From Actinomycetota bacterium (lineage in GTDB: Bacteria; Actinomycetota; Acidimicrobiia; Acidimicrobiales; Microtrichaceae): a stretch of DNA of 19,843 nt. The notes beneath the pieces are model-generated. The model was not told the origin of the DNA and made no database searches. It saw nothing but the letters and a program-made list of their open reading frames with translations. How positions within the stretch are numbered: the first letter of the stretch is position 1; each line of letters starts with the position of its first letter. A program made the position numbers and the translations under genes. The stretch spans positions 1 through 19,843 of the forward strand of contig SXMI01000080.1 of the NCBI GenBank assembly GCA_005777415.1, given 5' to 3'. Shown here piece by piece: positions 6,549 through 13,189 of the stretch.

Positions 6549-7700
6549 TCAGTCCTCCCAGTGGGCCAGGTCGCCCAGCCGGGGGTCGTTCGAGAAGACC
6601 TCGACGACGGGCAGGTCCAGGCCGAGGCGCTTCTGCATTCGACGGATCTCGAGCTCCTGGTTCCAGAGCACCAGCGAGACGACGACGCCCGACTCACCGG
6701 CCCGGGCCGTGCGCCCGGAGCGGTGCAGGTAGGACTTGTGCTCGTTGGGCGGGTCGTAGTGGACCACGACGTCCACGTCGTCGACGTGGATGCCGCGAGC
6801 GGCGACGTCGGTCGCCACGAGCGCCGACACCTTGCCGGCCGAGAAGTCCGCAAGGGCGCGCTCACGGATGTTCTGGCGCAGGTCGCCGTGGATCGCCCGG
6901 GCCCGGACGCCCTCGTCCTCGCGCCGGCCGGCGAGCCGGTCCGCGCCGTGCTTGGTCGCCGAGAAGACCATCGTCCGATCGGCGCCACGGATGATCGCCG
7001 CACAGACCTTCACCTTGTCCATCTCGTGGACCTGCAGGAACAGGTGGGTCATCTGCTCGACCGTGGCGCCGCGGGAGGCGACCTCGTGCCTGGTCGGCTC
7101 GTGCTGGTAGCGACGGATCAGGCCGTCGACGACGCCGTCGAGGGTCGCCGAGAACAACAGGGTCTGGTGCTTGGCCTCGACGTTGCGCAGGATCCACTCC
7201 ACCTGCGGCAGGAACCCCATGTCGGCCATCCGGTCCGCCTCGTCGATGACCACGTGCTGGACGTCGGCGACGGTGAGGTCGCCGCGTTCGATCAGGTCGA
7301 TGGCACGGCCGGGGGTGCAGACCACGAAGTCGACCCCGTCCTGGAGGTGCTTGATCTGCTTGTCGATCGGGTCACCGCCGTAGATCGCCGCGATCCGGAC
7401 GCCGAGGGCGTGGGCCGCCGGGAGCAACTCGTCACGGACCTGCACGGCGAGCTCGCGGGTGGGGACCATGGCGATCGCGGTCGGCCGGCCGGGAGCGGCG
7501 CGCTCGAGCACCTGGACGATCGGGAGACCGAAGGCGAGCGTCTTGCCCGACCCGGTCTTGGCCTTCCCGCAGACGTCCCGGCCGGCGAGGATGTCCGGGA
7601 TCGTCATCTCCTGGATGGCGAAGGCCTCGGTGATCCCCCGGTCGGCCAGCGCGTGGCACACGGAGGGGTCGATGCCCAGCTCGGCGAACGTGGCGGTCAT
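6549..7700 (-). CDS. DEAD-box ATP-dependent RNA helicase
   Basis: This 383-residue protein is close to a minimal DEAD-box core. Motifs in order: Q motif with Gln30 (FAIQ), Walker A AKTGSGKT (47-54), PTREL (80-84), TPGR (129-132), DEAD (153-156), SAT (184-186), the RecA2 motif around ATDVAARGIHV (296-306) and HRSGRTARAG (326-335). There is no long C-terminal RNA-binding tail, so partner choice cannot be read from the sequence. The family unwinds short RNA duplexes in ribosome assembly, mRNA decay or cold adaptation. No Shine-Dalgarno is visible before the ATG; a 6-codon upstream ORF (7717-7697) ends in a TGA overlapping this start (ATGA), which may provide coupled initiation. The methyltransferase follows 47 bp downstream. 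Confidence 0.93.
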   Translation of the reverse strand: MTATFAELGIDPSVCHALADRGITEAFAIQEMTIPDILAGRDVCGKAKTGSGKTLAFGLPIVQVLERAAPGRPTAIAMVPTRELAVQVRDELLPAAHALGVRIAAIYGGDPIDKQIKHLQDGVDFVVCTPGRAIDLIERGDLTVADVQHVVIDEADRMADMGFLPQVEWILRNVEAKHQTLLFSATLDGVVDGLIRRYQHEPTRHEVASRGATVEQMTHLFLQVHEMDKVKVCAAIIRGADRTMVFSATKHGADRLAGRREDEGVRARAIHGDLRQNIRERALADFSAGKVSALVATDVAARGIHVDDVDVVVHYDPPNEHKSYLHRSGRTARAGESGVVVSLVLWNQELEIRRMQKRLGLDLPVVEVFSNDPRLGDLAHWED

Positions 7701-7717
7701 GCGGTCGTGCGGTCCAT
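7697..7717 (-). CDS. Candidate 6-codon leader ORF overlapping the helicase start
   Basis: ATG at 7717-7715 opens a six-codon frame (MDRTTA) whose TGA (7699-7697) overlaps the helicase ATG in an ATGA arrangement. It lies just after a candidate -10 box (7733-7728), so transcription would begin a few nucleotides before it. The helicase has no Shine-Dalgarno, so re-initiation after this mini-ORF is a reasonable idea. A chance ATG is the alternative. Confidence 0.3.
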   Translation of the reverse strand: MDRTTA

Positions 7718-7727
7718 GGGCTCCGGG

Positions 7728-7737
7728 AGCGTACCCT
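7728..7737. promoter_or_regulatory. Overlapping divergent -10 boxes for the helicase and the hydrolase
   Basis: TACCCT on the plus strand (7732-7737) is followed by 7 nt and the hydrolase GTG at 7745. TACGCT on the minus strand (7733-7728) points toward the helicase leader. The two boxes share the TA pair at 7732-7733, so polymerase binding in one direction should exclude the other. No -35 matches are visible. The plus-strand box is the better supported of the two. Confidence 0.4.
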
Positions 7738-7744
7738 GCCCGAG

Positions 7745-8581
7745 GTGGACCTCACGAAGCCGGACCCGTGGGACGCCAGCACGGAGGCGGCCGCAGTCCT
7801 CCGGGTCGGGGCCGTCGTCGAGCGACGGGGCGACACCGGCGGCGTGCGTCGGGTGGCGTCCATCACCAAGCTCGCCACCGCCTGGGCCGTGCTCGTGGCC
7901 CTCGAGGAGGGGTCCGTGGCCCTCGCCGACCCGGTGGGCCCACCGGGTGCCACCGTCGCCCACCTCCTCGCCCATGCCGGGGGCCTCGACTTCGACACCG
8001 ACCGGGTCCTGGCGGCCCCCGGGACCCGACGCATCTACTCCAACACGGGTTACGAGCTGCTCGGTGCCCACGTCGCAGCCCGGACGGGCCTGTCGTTCGA
8101 CACCTACCTGACCGAGGGGGTGCTGGCGCCGCTCGGGATGGATCGCTCCGAACTGCGAGGTTCCCCGGCCGCCGACCTGCACTCGAGCATCGAGGACCTC
8201 CTGGCCCTGCTCGCCGAGCTCCGCTCGCCGCGCCTCATCGACGCGAGCACGGCGCAGCTCGCTCGATCCTGTGCGTTCCCGGGGCTGGACGGCGTACTGC
8301 CCGGCTGGGGCCGTCAGGAGCCCTGCGACTGGGGGCTCGGCCCGGAACTGCGCGGCGACAAGCACCCGCACTGGATGGGGAGCCGGTGCTCGCCGGCGAC
8401 CTTCGGGCACTTCGGCGGGTCGGGGACCCTCCTGTGGTTCGACCCGACGGTCGACCTGGGGTGCGTCCTGTTCGCCGATCGCCCCTTCAACGACTGGGCG
8501 CTCGACGTCTGGCCGGGTCAGTCCGATGCGGTCTGGTCGGCCTGGTCGGCCGGTTCCGGTGCCTCCGCCGGAACCGGCTGA
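7745..8581 (+). CDS. Serine beta-lactamase-like hydrolase (class C / PBP-like fold)
   Basis: This 278-residue protein has the three signatures of the serine beta-lactamase/transpeptidase-like fold: SxxK as SITK (Ser39 nucleophile, Lys42), YxN as YSN (98-100) and an HxG-type motif HFGGSG (222-227). Between them are the usual LLAHAGGLDFD and GYELLGAHVAARTGLSFDTYL segments. At 278 residues it is shorter than typical family members (about 350-400). No signal peptide is visible, so a cytoplasmic esterase or amidase role is more likely than antibiotic resistance. The GTG start sits 7 nt after a TACCCT box, consistent with leaderless translation. Its last 64 bp overlap lgt on the opposite strand. 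Substrate unknown. Confidence 0.88.
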   Translation: MDLTKPDPWDASTEAAAVLRVGAVVERRGDTGGVRRVASITKLATAWAVLVALEEGSVALADPVGPPGATVAHLLAHAGGLDFDTDRVLAAPGTRRIYSNTGYELLGAHVAARTGLSFDTYLTEGVLAPLGMDRSELRGSPAADLHSSIEDLLALLAELRSPRLIDASTAQLARSCAFPGLDGVLPGWGRQEPCDWGLGPELRGDKHPHWMGSRCSPATFGHFGGSGTLLWFDPTVDLGCVLFADRPFNDWALDVWPGQSDAVWSAWSAGSGASAGTG

Positions 8582-9594
8582 TCGGAGTCGTCCGGGTCGG
8601 CATCGGTTCCGAGGATCTCGTCGCGGACGTCCGGCAGGTCGGCCGGCACGGGCGGCATGGCGTCCGGGTGGAGCCCCTCGGCCGGACCGAGGAGGAAGAT
8701 GTCCCGGAGCGGGTCCCCCGCCCGGTGCCGCTCGGTCGCCTCGACGTCGATGGGACTCCCCCGCCAGAACAACCAGAGGAGCCCGAACCCGATGACCGCG
8801 AGTGACATCCAGGTGTTGACGCGCAGTCCGGCGAGCTCGGTCGCGGCGTCGATCCGCAGCGACTCGACCCAGAGCCGTCCGACGCCGTACCCGATGACGT
8901 AGACGGCGAACCAGCGGCTCTTGCGCAGCACGATCCGGTTGGACCCCACGATGATCAGGCCGGCCAGCGCCAGGTTCCAGAGCCCCTCGTAGAGGAAGGT
9001 CGGGTGGAAGGTGGGCTGGTCGAGCAGCTCGATCGGCCGGTTGTCCGGCCCGATCTCGAGCGCCCACGGCAGGTCGGTGGGCCGTCCGTAGAGCTCCTGG
9101 TTGAACCAGTTCCCGAGTCGCCCGATCGCCTGGGCGACCGGCAGGGCCGGGGCCGCCATGTCCAGTCCCCGCTTCCAGTCGAGGCCGATCCTCCTGGCGA
9201 TGGCGATGCCGACGACGGTGCCGAGCAGGATCCCTCCGGGGATGCCGAGCCCGCCCTTCCACACGAACAGGGCGTCCGGCCACCAGCAGCCCGACGACTC
9301 CGGACCGCAGGAGTACTTGTCCGAGAAGTCGGTGATGACGTGGTAGAGCCGGGCCCCGATCAGGCCGGCGGGGATGGCGCCCAGGGCGACCGTCGTGAGG
9401 TCCTCGGGGTCGCCGCCCCAGTCGGACCAGCGCTTGCGGGCGAGGGCGATGGCGGCCAACGCACCCAGGGCGATGCACAGCCCGTACATCCGGAACGAGA
9501 ACGGCCCGAGCTCGAGCGTCTGGAACGGCGGCGAGGGGATGGCGGCGAACGCCGTGGTGGTCACCGGGGCGAACGCCGGGGTCAGGTCGAACAT
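8518..9594 (-). CDS. lgt: Phosphatidylglycerol--prolipoprotein diacylglyceryl transferase
   Basis: This 358-residue integral membrane enzyme transfers diacylglycerol from phosphatidylglycerol to the lipobox cysteine of prelipoproteins, the first step of lipoprotein maturation. Family motifs are GARLYHV (80-86, with His85), GGLGIPGG (114-121), the signature GRLGNWFNQELYG (158-170) and HPTFLYE (197-203). Several hydrophobic helices span about 37-275. The last ~80 residues are an acidic, proline-rich tail beyond the catalytic core, as often seen in actinobacterial Lgt. A putative lipoprotein gene ends 30 bp upstream in the same direction. The 3' end overlaps the hydrolase gene by 64 bp tail to tail, with a strong inverted repeat in the overlap. 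Confidence 0.95.
   Translation of the reverse strand: MFDLTPAFAPVTTTAFAAIPSPPFQTLELGPFSFRMYGLCIALGALAAIALARKRWSDWGGDPEDLTTVALGAIPAGLIGARLYHVITDFSDKYSCGPESSGCWWPDALFVWKGGLGIPGGILLGTVVGIAIARRIGLDWKRGLDMAAPALPVAQAIGRLGNWFNQELYGRPTDLPWALEIGPDNRPIELLDQPTFHPTFLYEGLWNLALAGLIIVGSNRIVLRKSRWFAVYVIGYGVGRLWVESLRIDAATELAGLRVNTWMSLAVIGFGLLWLFWRGSPIDVEATERHRAGDPLRDIFLLGPAEGLHPDAMPPVPADLPDVRDEILGTDADPDDSDQPVPAEAPEPADQADQTASD
8549..8578. terminator. Candidate bidirectional terminator hairpin in the convergent gene overlap
   Basis: GCCGGTTCCGG (8549-8559) and CCGGAACCGGC (8568-8578) form a perfect 11-bp stem with an 8-nt loop, inside the region shared by the last codons of the hydrolase and lgt. The placement between convergent genes suggests a transcript-end structure acting in both directions. 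Neither strand has a following T-tract, so it would not be a classical intrinsic terminator. Constraint from overlapping Gly/Ala/Pro codons is the alternative. Confidence 0.5.
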
Positions 9595-9624
9595 GGCGTG
9601 CCCATGATGGCCGATGGCCGCCGC

Positions 9625-10386
9625 TCAGGGCTGCGTCCCGGCCGAACCGGTCCGGTTCGCCAGCCCGTCGGGTGTCCCCGGCACCGTGGTGGTCGGACCG
9701 GGGACGGTCCCGTCGGAGGAGCCGGGCAGGTCGGCATCCAACCAGTCGAAGGCGTCCTCACCCAGACAGACCTGGCTCCCGGTGAGCAACGCCTCGGCCA
9801 GCTGTCCGTCCCCGGCGAAGGGATCGACGTTCTCGGCGAAGGCCCAGGCATCGGCGAAGGCCAGGAGCAGATCCCGCTCACGCAGCTGCCCGGCGATGCA
9901 GGACGCCTGGGCGCCGGTCATCTGGTCGTTCCCCATCAGGATCGTCCCGACGGCGTCCGCCAGGTCCACACAGGCGGCGAACCGCTCCGCAACCGTGCGG
10001 CGTTCGGCGGCGGTGAGCGCGATCTGGTTGAGGCCGTTGCCGTCGGTCCCCGGTCGGTAGCCGAGCTCCGACAACCGGGCGGCCCCGATGGAGTCGACGA
10101 TCGATCGGGCGGCACAGGTGGCCTGCGCCTCGTCGGGGACCCACAGGTTCCGATCCGCCGGGGCGTCGGTGAGGTCGAAGACGAGACCGGCGACCAGCAG
10201 GTCGACCGGGACCGGCCCCGAGGAGGGGAACACCGGCGGCGTCCGGCCGGGCGGGGCGAACCCGGAACCGTCGTCGACCTCTCGGGCCGACTCGGCCTTG
10301 GTGGGAACGCAACCGGTTCCGGCGACGAGGGCCAGCGCCACCAGGAGCCCTGCGGCGCCGAGGCGAGCCGGCCGGGAGCGAGTCAT
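9625..10386 (-). CDS. Putative lipoprotein of unknown function
   Basis: From the ATG at 10386 the protein has 253 residues. It opens with a basic N-terminus (TRSRPAR), a hydrophobic core (about 9-23) and a cysteine at 26 in VAGTGC, a somewhat degenerate lipobox. A Pro/Ser/Gly linker follows, then a globular domain (about 60-230) with spaced cysteines at CAARS, CVDLAD, CIAGQ and CLGED that could form disulfides outside the cell. The tail is rich in Thr, Pro and Gly. The frame stays open upstream into the glycosyltransferase-like gene, but the signal peptide fixes the start. It lies between that gene (7-bp gap) and lgt (30-bp gap), the enzyme that would lipidate it. No specific family recognised. 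Confidence 0.8.
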   Translation of the reverse strand: MTRSRPARLGAAGLLVALALVAGTGCVPTKAESAREVDDGSGFAPPGRTPPVFPSSGPVPVDLLVAGLVFDLTDAPADRNLWVPDEAQATCAARSIVDSIGAARLSELGYRPGTDGNGLNQIALTAAERRTVAERFAACVDLADAVGTILMGNDQMTGAQASCIAGQLRERDLLLAFADAWAFAENVDPFAGDGQLAEALLTGSQVCLGEDAFDWLDADLPGSSDGTVPGPTTTVPGTPDGLANRTGSAGTQP

Positions 10387-10393
10387 GGTCCGA

Positions 10394-11260
10394 TCACGGT
10401 AGCGCCGCCTCGCAGCGCCGGGTCCACACCCCGAGCCAGGTCTCAGGGTCGGCGAACGCGGCCACACGGGCCCGAGCCGATGCCCCGCGACGGGCCCGGT
10501 CGACGAGGGCCCGATCGACGGCGGCGACCAGCGCGTCCGACCCCGGAGCTGCCAGGGCGCCGGTGGTCCCGTCCACCAGGCCGCTCGCCCACGGTGCGTC
10601 CGGGGTGACGAGCGGCAGCCCCGACCAGGCCGCCAGGAGCAGGTCCCGGGGCGGTCGCTCGATGGGCCCGCCGCGGGACGGCGGGACGACCACGGCGACG
10701 TCCGCCGCCGCCCGCCACCGTGCGGCACCGTCCGGGTCACGGGCCTCGTCGACCACCGGGGCGACCACCACCGACGGCACCGACGCGGCGGCGATCAGCT
10801 CCGATCCGGTCCCGACCCGGTCCTCGACCCGCCCGGCGGGCAGCCACACCGTCACCGCATCGGCGACCCCGAGGGCCAGTCGCGCCGAAGCGCGCTCCCC
10901 CGCCGTCACGGCCGGGATCGCCGGCACGGCGGCCGGCACCGAACCGTCGTCCACGAGGCACGGTGGCCGGCCGGCGTCGCGGGAGTCGGCCAGTCGAGCG
11001 GCGCCGCCGACGAGGAGGACCACCTCCGCCCATCGCTCCTCCTGACGGAGCTGTGGCCGGAGCGCGAAGGACCGCCGGGACGGGGCCAGTACCGGGACGT
11101 CGGCATCGAGTCCGCCCCGTCGGCCGGGGGCCAGGGCGAGGGTCCGGACCGGGGTCCCGCTCGCAGCCCAGAGGAGGTGTCGGTCCAGGGCCGTGCGGGC
11201 CAGGTCGTCGTCGTCGGTGGACTCGAGGACCTGGAGGATCCGTGGGCCCGTCGCGGTCAG
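10394..11260 (-). CDS. Glycosyltransferase-like protein with an apparent CTG start coupled to carD
   Basis: The 288-residue frame ends with a segment typical of GT-B, family-4-type glycosyltransferases (about 222-275): PIERPPRDLLLAAWSG, then LPLVTP, DGTTGALAAPGS and ALVAAVDRAL. This matches the usual nucleotide-sugar site, an acidic residue, a helix, then DGxTGxLxxPGD. The N-terminal half begins RILQVLES and alternates hydrophobic strands with helices. The only ATG/GTG/TTG in frame is GTG at 11023, which would drop 79 coding-like residues. CTG at 11260-11258 instead forms a CTGA overlap with the carD stop, with GAGGA 9 nt upstream, so I propose it as the start. The protein is short for GT4 enzymes (usually over 350 residues), and its donor and acceptor are unknown. 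Confidence 0.6.
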   Translation of the reverse strand: MTATGPRILQVLESTDDDDLARTALDRHLLWAASGTPVRTLALAPGRRGGLDADVPVLAPSRRSFALRPQLRQEERWAEVVLLVGGAARLADSRDAGRPPCLVDDGSVPAAVPAIPAVTAGERASARLALGVADAVTVWLPAGRVEDRVGTGSELIAAASVPSVVVAPVVDEARDPDGAARWRAAADVAVVVPPSRGGPIERPPRDLLLAAWSGLPLVTPDAPWASGLVDGTTGALAAPGSDALVAAVDRALVDRARRGASARARVAAFADPETWLGVWTRRCEAALP

Positions 11261-11736
11261 GACAGCTGGTCCTCGACCCGCGACTGCGCCTCGTCCTCAC
11301 TCACGTCGAGCGCGAAGCTCAGCTCCGAGACCAGGACGCTGCGCGCCTTCAGGAACATGGACTTCTCGCCGGCCGACAGGCCCTTGGCCTGGTCACGGAG
11401 CGCCAGGTTCCGGACCACCTCGGCCACCTGGTAGACGTCGCCGGACTTCAGCTTCTCCTGGTGGTTCTTGAACCGGCGGCTCCAGTTGGCCGGCTCGCGG
11501 ATGTCCTTCTTGGCCAGCAGCTCGAAGAGGTCCTCGACCTCGTCCTGGCCGATCGGCGGCCGCATCCCGACGTCGTCGGCCCGGTCGACGGGCACCGCGA
11601 GGGTGAGCTCGCCGTGGGCCATCTCCAGGACGAGGTACTCGGTGGTCGACCCGTTGATCTTGCGCTTCTCCCGCTTGGTGATCACCGCAGCACCGTGGTG
11701 CGGATAGACGACACGATCACCGACATCGAACGTCAC
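11257..11736 (-). CDS. carD: CarD-family transcription factor
   Basis: This 159-residue protein closely follows mycobacterial CarD. The N-terminal Tudor-like RNA polymerase-interaction domain (about 1-55) begins with FDVGDRVVYPHHGAAVI. The C-terminal DNA-binding helical domain contains NWSRRFKNHQEKL, whose Trp is the residue that wedges at the -10 edge, followed by SGDVYQVAEVVRNL and GLSAGEKSML. CarD binds the polymerase beta subunit and stabilises open promoter complexes, notably at rRNA promoters. The gene starts at GTG, 5 nt after GAGGA (11746-11742), a good Shine-Dalgarno that contrasts with the leaderless genes nearby. Its stop overlaps the proposed CTG start of the glycosyltransferase-like gene. 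Confidence 0.95.
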   Translation of the reverse strand: MTFDVGDRVVYPHHGAAVITKREKRKINGSTTEYLVLEMAHGELTLAVPVDRADDVGMRPPIGQDEVEDLFELLAKKDIREPANWSRRFKNHQEKLKSGDVYQVAEVVRNLALRDQAKGLSAGEKSMFLKARSVLVSELSFALDVSEDEAQSRVEDQLS

Positions 11737-11770
11737 AGAGTTCCTCGCAAACTGCTCAGGGGGACGTCAG

Positions 11771-11798
11771 ATCCTACCAGAGCCGTTCGGGACGCTCA
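11771..11798 (-). promoter_or_regulatory. Candidate carD promoter
   Basis: On the minus strand, TAGGAT (11776-11771) is a good -10 box about 35 bp before the carD GTG, leaving room for the Shine-Dalgarno. TGAGCG (11798-11793), 16 bp upstream, is a weak -35 that overlaps the stop codon of the mycothiol-dependent enzyme gene. Read-through from that operon is also possible. Confidence 0.45.
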
Positions 11799-12644
11799 GA
11801 TCGTGTAGGGGAACGCCGACACGATGCGCTCGCCCAACGCCACGTCGCCACCCAGCGTGATGGTCCCGGCGGCGAGGAGCGCGGCCGGGTCGACGCGGCC
11901 GGCGATGCAGCGGACCAGGTCGGTGCTGCCGAGCGTGACGGTGACGGTCGGATCGCCGGACGGCTCGTCCTCGACGACCCTCGCCCGCCCCTCGACCACC
12001 ACGTCGAAGCGAGCCGGCTCGGGTCCCGGGAGGTCGATGCGCACCCAGCTCCCCTCGGGAGCTCCGGCCCGCTTGCCGACCACGAACCCGATGCCGTTGC
12101 CGACCTCGGCCAGGGTCCGCTGGACCGCCGGGCCCGTCTCGTGACCGACCCGGCCGACGGCGTCGCGGATGTCGAGCTCGTGGATCCAGGTGTCGAACAC
12201 GCGGATCTGCAGGAACCGGCCGAGGGTGGCCTGACCGGCCGGGGTCCAGCTCTCGGCGTCGACCTCCGACTGGGTCAGCCCACCCAACTCCTCGGTCCGA
12301 CGCGCCACCACCTCACGGAACTCGGCCCGCAGCTCGTCGGGCGTCCGGTCCCTGCGGGCCAGGATCCACGCCTCGTTCGCCCGGGCGATCTCGTTGCGGA
12401 GGTGGGGCAGGTCCGGCACGTCGACCGCCGGGGGCGCCTCGCCCGCCATCATCAGCTCGGTCCCGATCACGTGCGCCAGCACGGCGGCCACGTCCCACCC
12501 GGGACACGCCGTGGGAGCGGCGAGGTCCTCGTCGTCGAGCGATGCGAGCAGATCGTCGATCGAGACCCAGACGTCGCGCAGGTCACCCAGGAGGGCCGAC
12601 GGCGTCGAGGGCCGGGACGGTTGCGGGAGTTCGTCAGTCGTCAC
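11796..12644 (-). CDS. Mycothiol-dependent maleylpyruvate isomerase family protein
   Basis: This 282-residue protein has the DinB-like four-helix N-terminal domain of this family. It contains CPGWDVAAVLAHVIG (47-61, with metal-ligand candidate His58) and WIHELDIRDAVG (153-164, with His155 and Glu156), the usual second metal motif. The C-terminal ~95 residues (VTVTLGSTDLVRCIAGRVDP, then GGDVALGERI) resemble the sterol-carrier-like domain often fused to these enzymes. Members use mycothiol, an actinobacterial thiol, as cofactor; the true substrate is rarely known. I chose the GTG at 12644 because it overlaps the upstream RDD stop in a GTGA arrangement and gives a natural N-terminus. It is last in a three-gene operon, with carD 60 bp downstream. 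Confidence 0.87.
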   Translation of the reverse strand: MTTDELPQPSRPSTPSALLGDLRDVWVSIDDLLASLDDEDLAAPTACPGWDVAAVLAHVIGTELMMAGEAPPAVDVPDLPHLRNEIARANEAWILARRDRTPDELRAEFREVVARRTEELGGLTQSEVDAESWTPAGQATLGRFLQIRVFDTWIHELDIRDAVGRVGHETGPAVQRTLAEVGNGIGFVVGKRAGAPEGSWVRIDLPGPEPARFDVVVEGRARVVEDEPSGDPTVTVTLGSTDLVRCIAGRVDPAALLAAGTITLGGDVALGERIVSAFPYTI

Positions 12645-13189
12645 GGAGCGATCGTAGGGCTGTTCCGACGTCCCGCCGTCCCCTGACGCGCCAGGAAGCG
12701 GAGCCGGGCCGCCCGGGCGTCCCAGTCGTAGACCACCGCCGTGTCGGCGGCGGCGTCGTGCATGGCCCGGCGCTCGCGGCCGAAGACGATCGGGAGGAAG
12801 CCGATGCCGAGGGTCAGGAACGTGAGCGGCAGCACGAGCGTCCGGATGATCCCGTTGCGGGGCGTCGTCGGCGACCCGTCGCGCTGGACGACCCGGATCC
12901 CCAGGACGGCCATGCCCAGCGTCTTGCCGCTCACCGACCACGGGTACGCGTAGTAGACGAACAACCAGACGACGAAGAACCCGGCGGCGATGCCGACGTG
13001 CGGGTCGATCGTCACCTCCGGACTGACCACCAGGTCGACGAGCCACGCGACGAGCGCCGTGGCGAGTGCGTAGATGATCGTGGCCACGGTCTGGTCGACC
13101 CCGAAGGCGACCGCCCGGGTCACCGCCCCGGCGTAGTGGCCCTGCAGGGAGACGTCAGCGGCGAGATCACCGGTCGACGGGAGGCTCAC
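12641..13189 (-). CDS. RDD-family membrane protein
   Basis: This 182-residue protein has the family's three signatures: an Arg and Asp in the first helix (Arg25, Asp32), SGKTLGMAVLGIRVV followed by the DG turn (88-105), and the C-terminal RRAMHDAAADTAVVYDW (140-156). Three hydrophobic segments lie at about 31-53, 66-84 and 113-136. RDD proteins are small inner-membrane proteins; some have been linked to cation/proton exchange, but most have no known function. The gene begins with GTG and overlaps the stop of the repeat-protein gene by 4 bp (GTGA), and it overlaps the mycothiol enzyme gene the same way, so all three are translationally coupled. Confidence 0.9.
   Translation of the reverse strand: MSLPSTGDLAADVSLQGHYAGAVTRAVAFGVDQTVATIIYALATALVAWLVDLVVSPEVTIDPHVGIAAGFFVVWLFVYYAYPWSVSGKTLGMAVLGIRVVQRDGSPTTPRNGIIRTLVLPLTFLTLGIGFLPIVFGRERRAMHDAAADTAVVYDWDARAARLRFLARQGTAGRRNSPTIAP

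Noticed and set aside
4948..7700. Defence island made of methyltransferase and helicase
   Set aside because: The helicase is a minimal DEAD-box RNA helicase, not a restriction or DISARM-type helicase, and there is no nuclease, phospholipase or mobile gene nearby.
6471..8111. 546-codon plus-strand open frame across the helicase
   Set aside because: It is antisense to a helicase with all its motifs and spans into the hydrolase in the wrong frame, so it is a composition shadow.
7745..8581. Antibiotic-resistance beta-lactamase
   Set aside because: No signal peptide, a short length and only the general serine-hydrolase motifs. It fits the broad esterase/amidase relatives better.
10387..10740. 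N-terminal extension of the lipoprotein frame
   Set aside because: The frame overlaps the glycosyltransferase-like gene in another phase, and the signal peptide with Cys26 marks the start at 10386.
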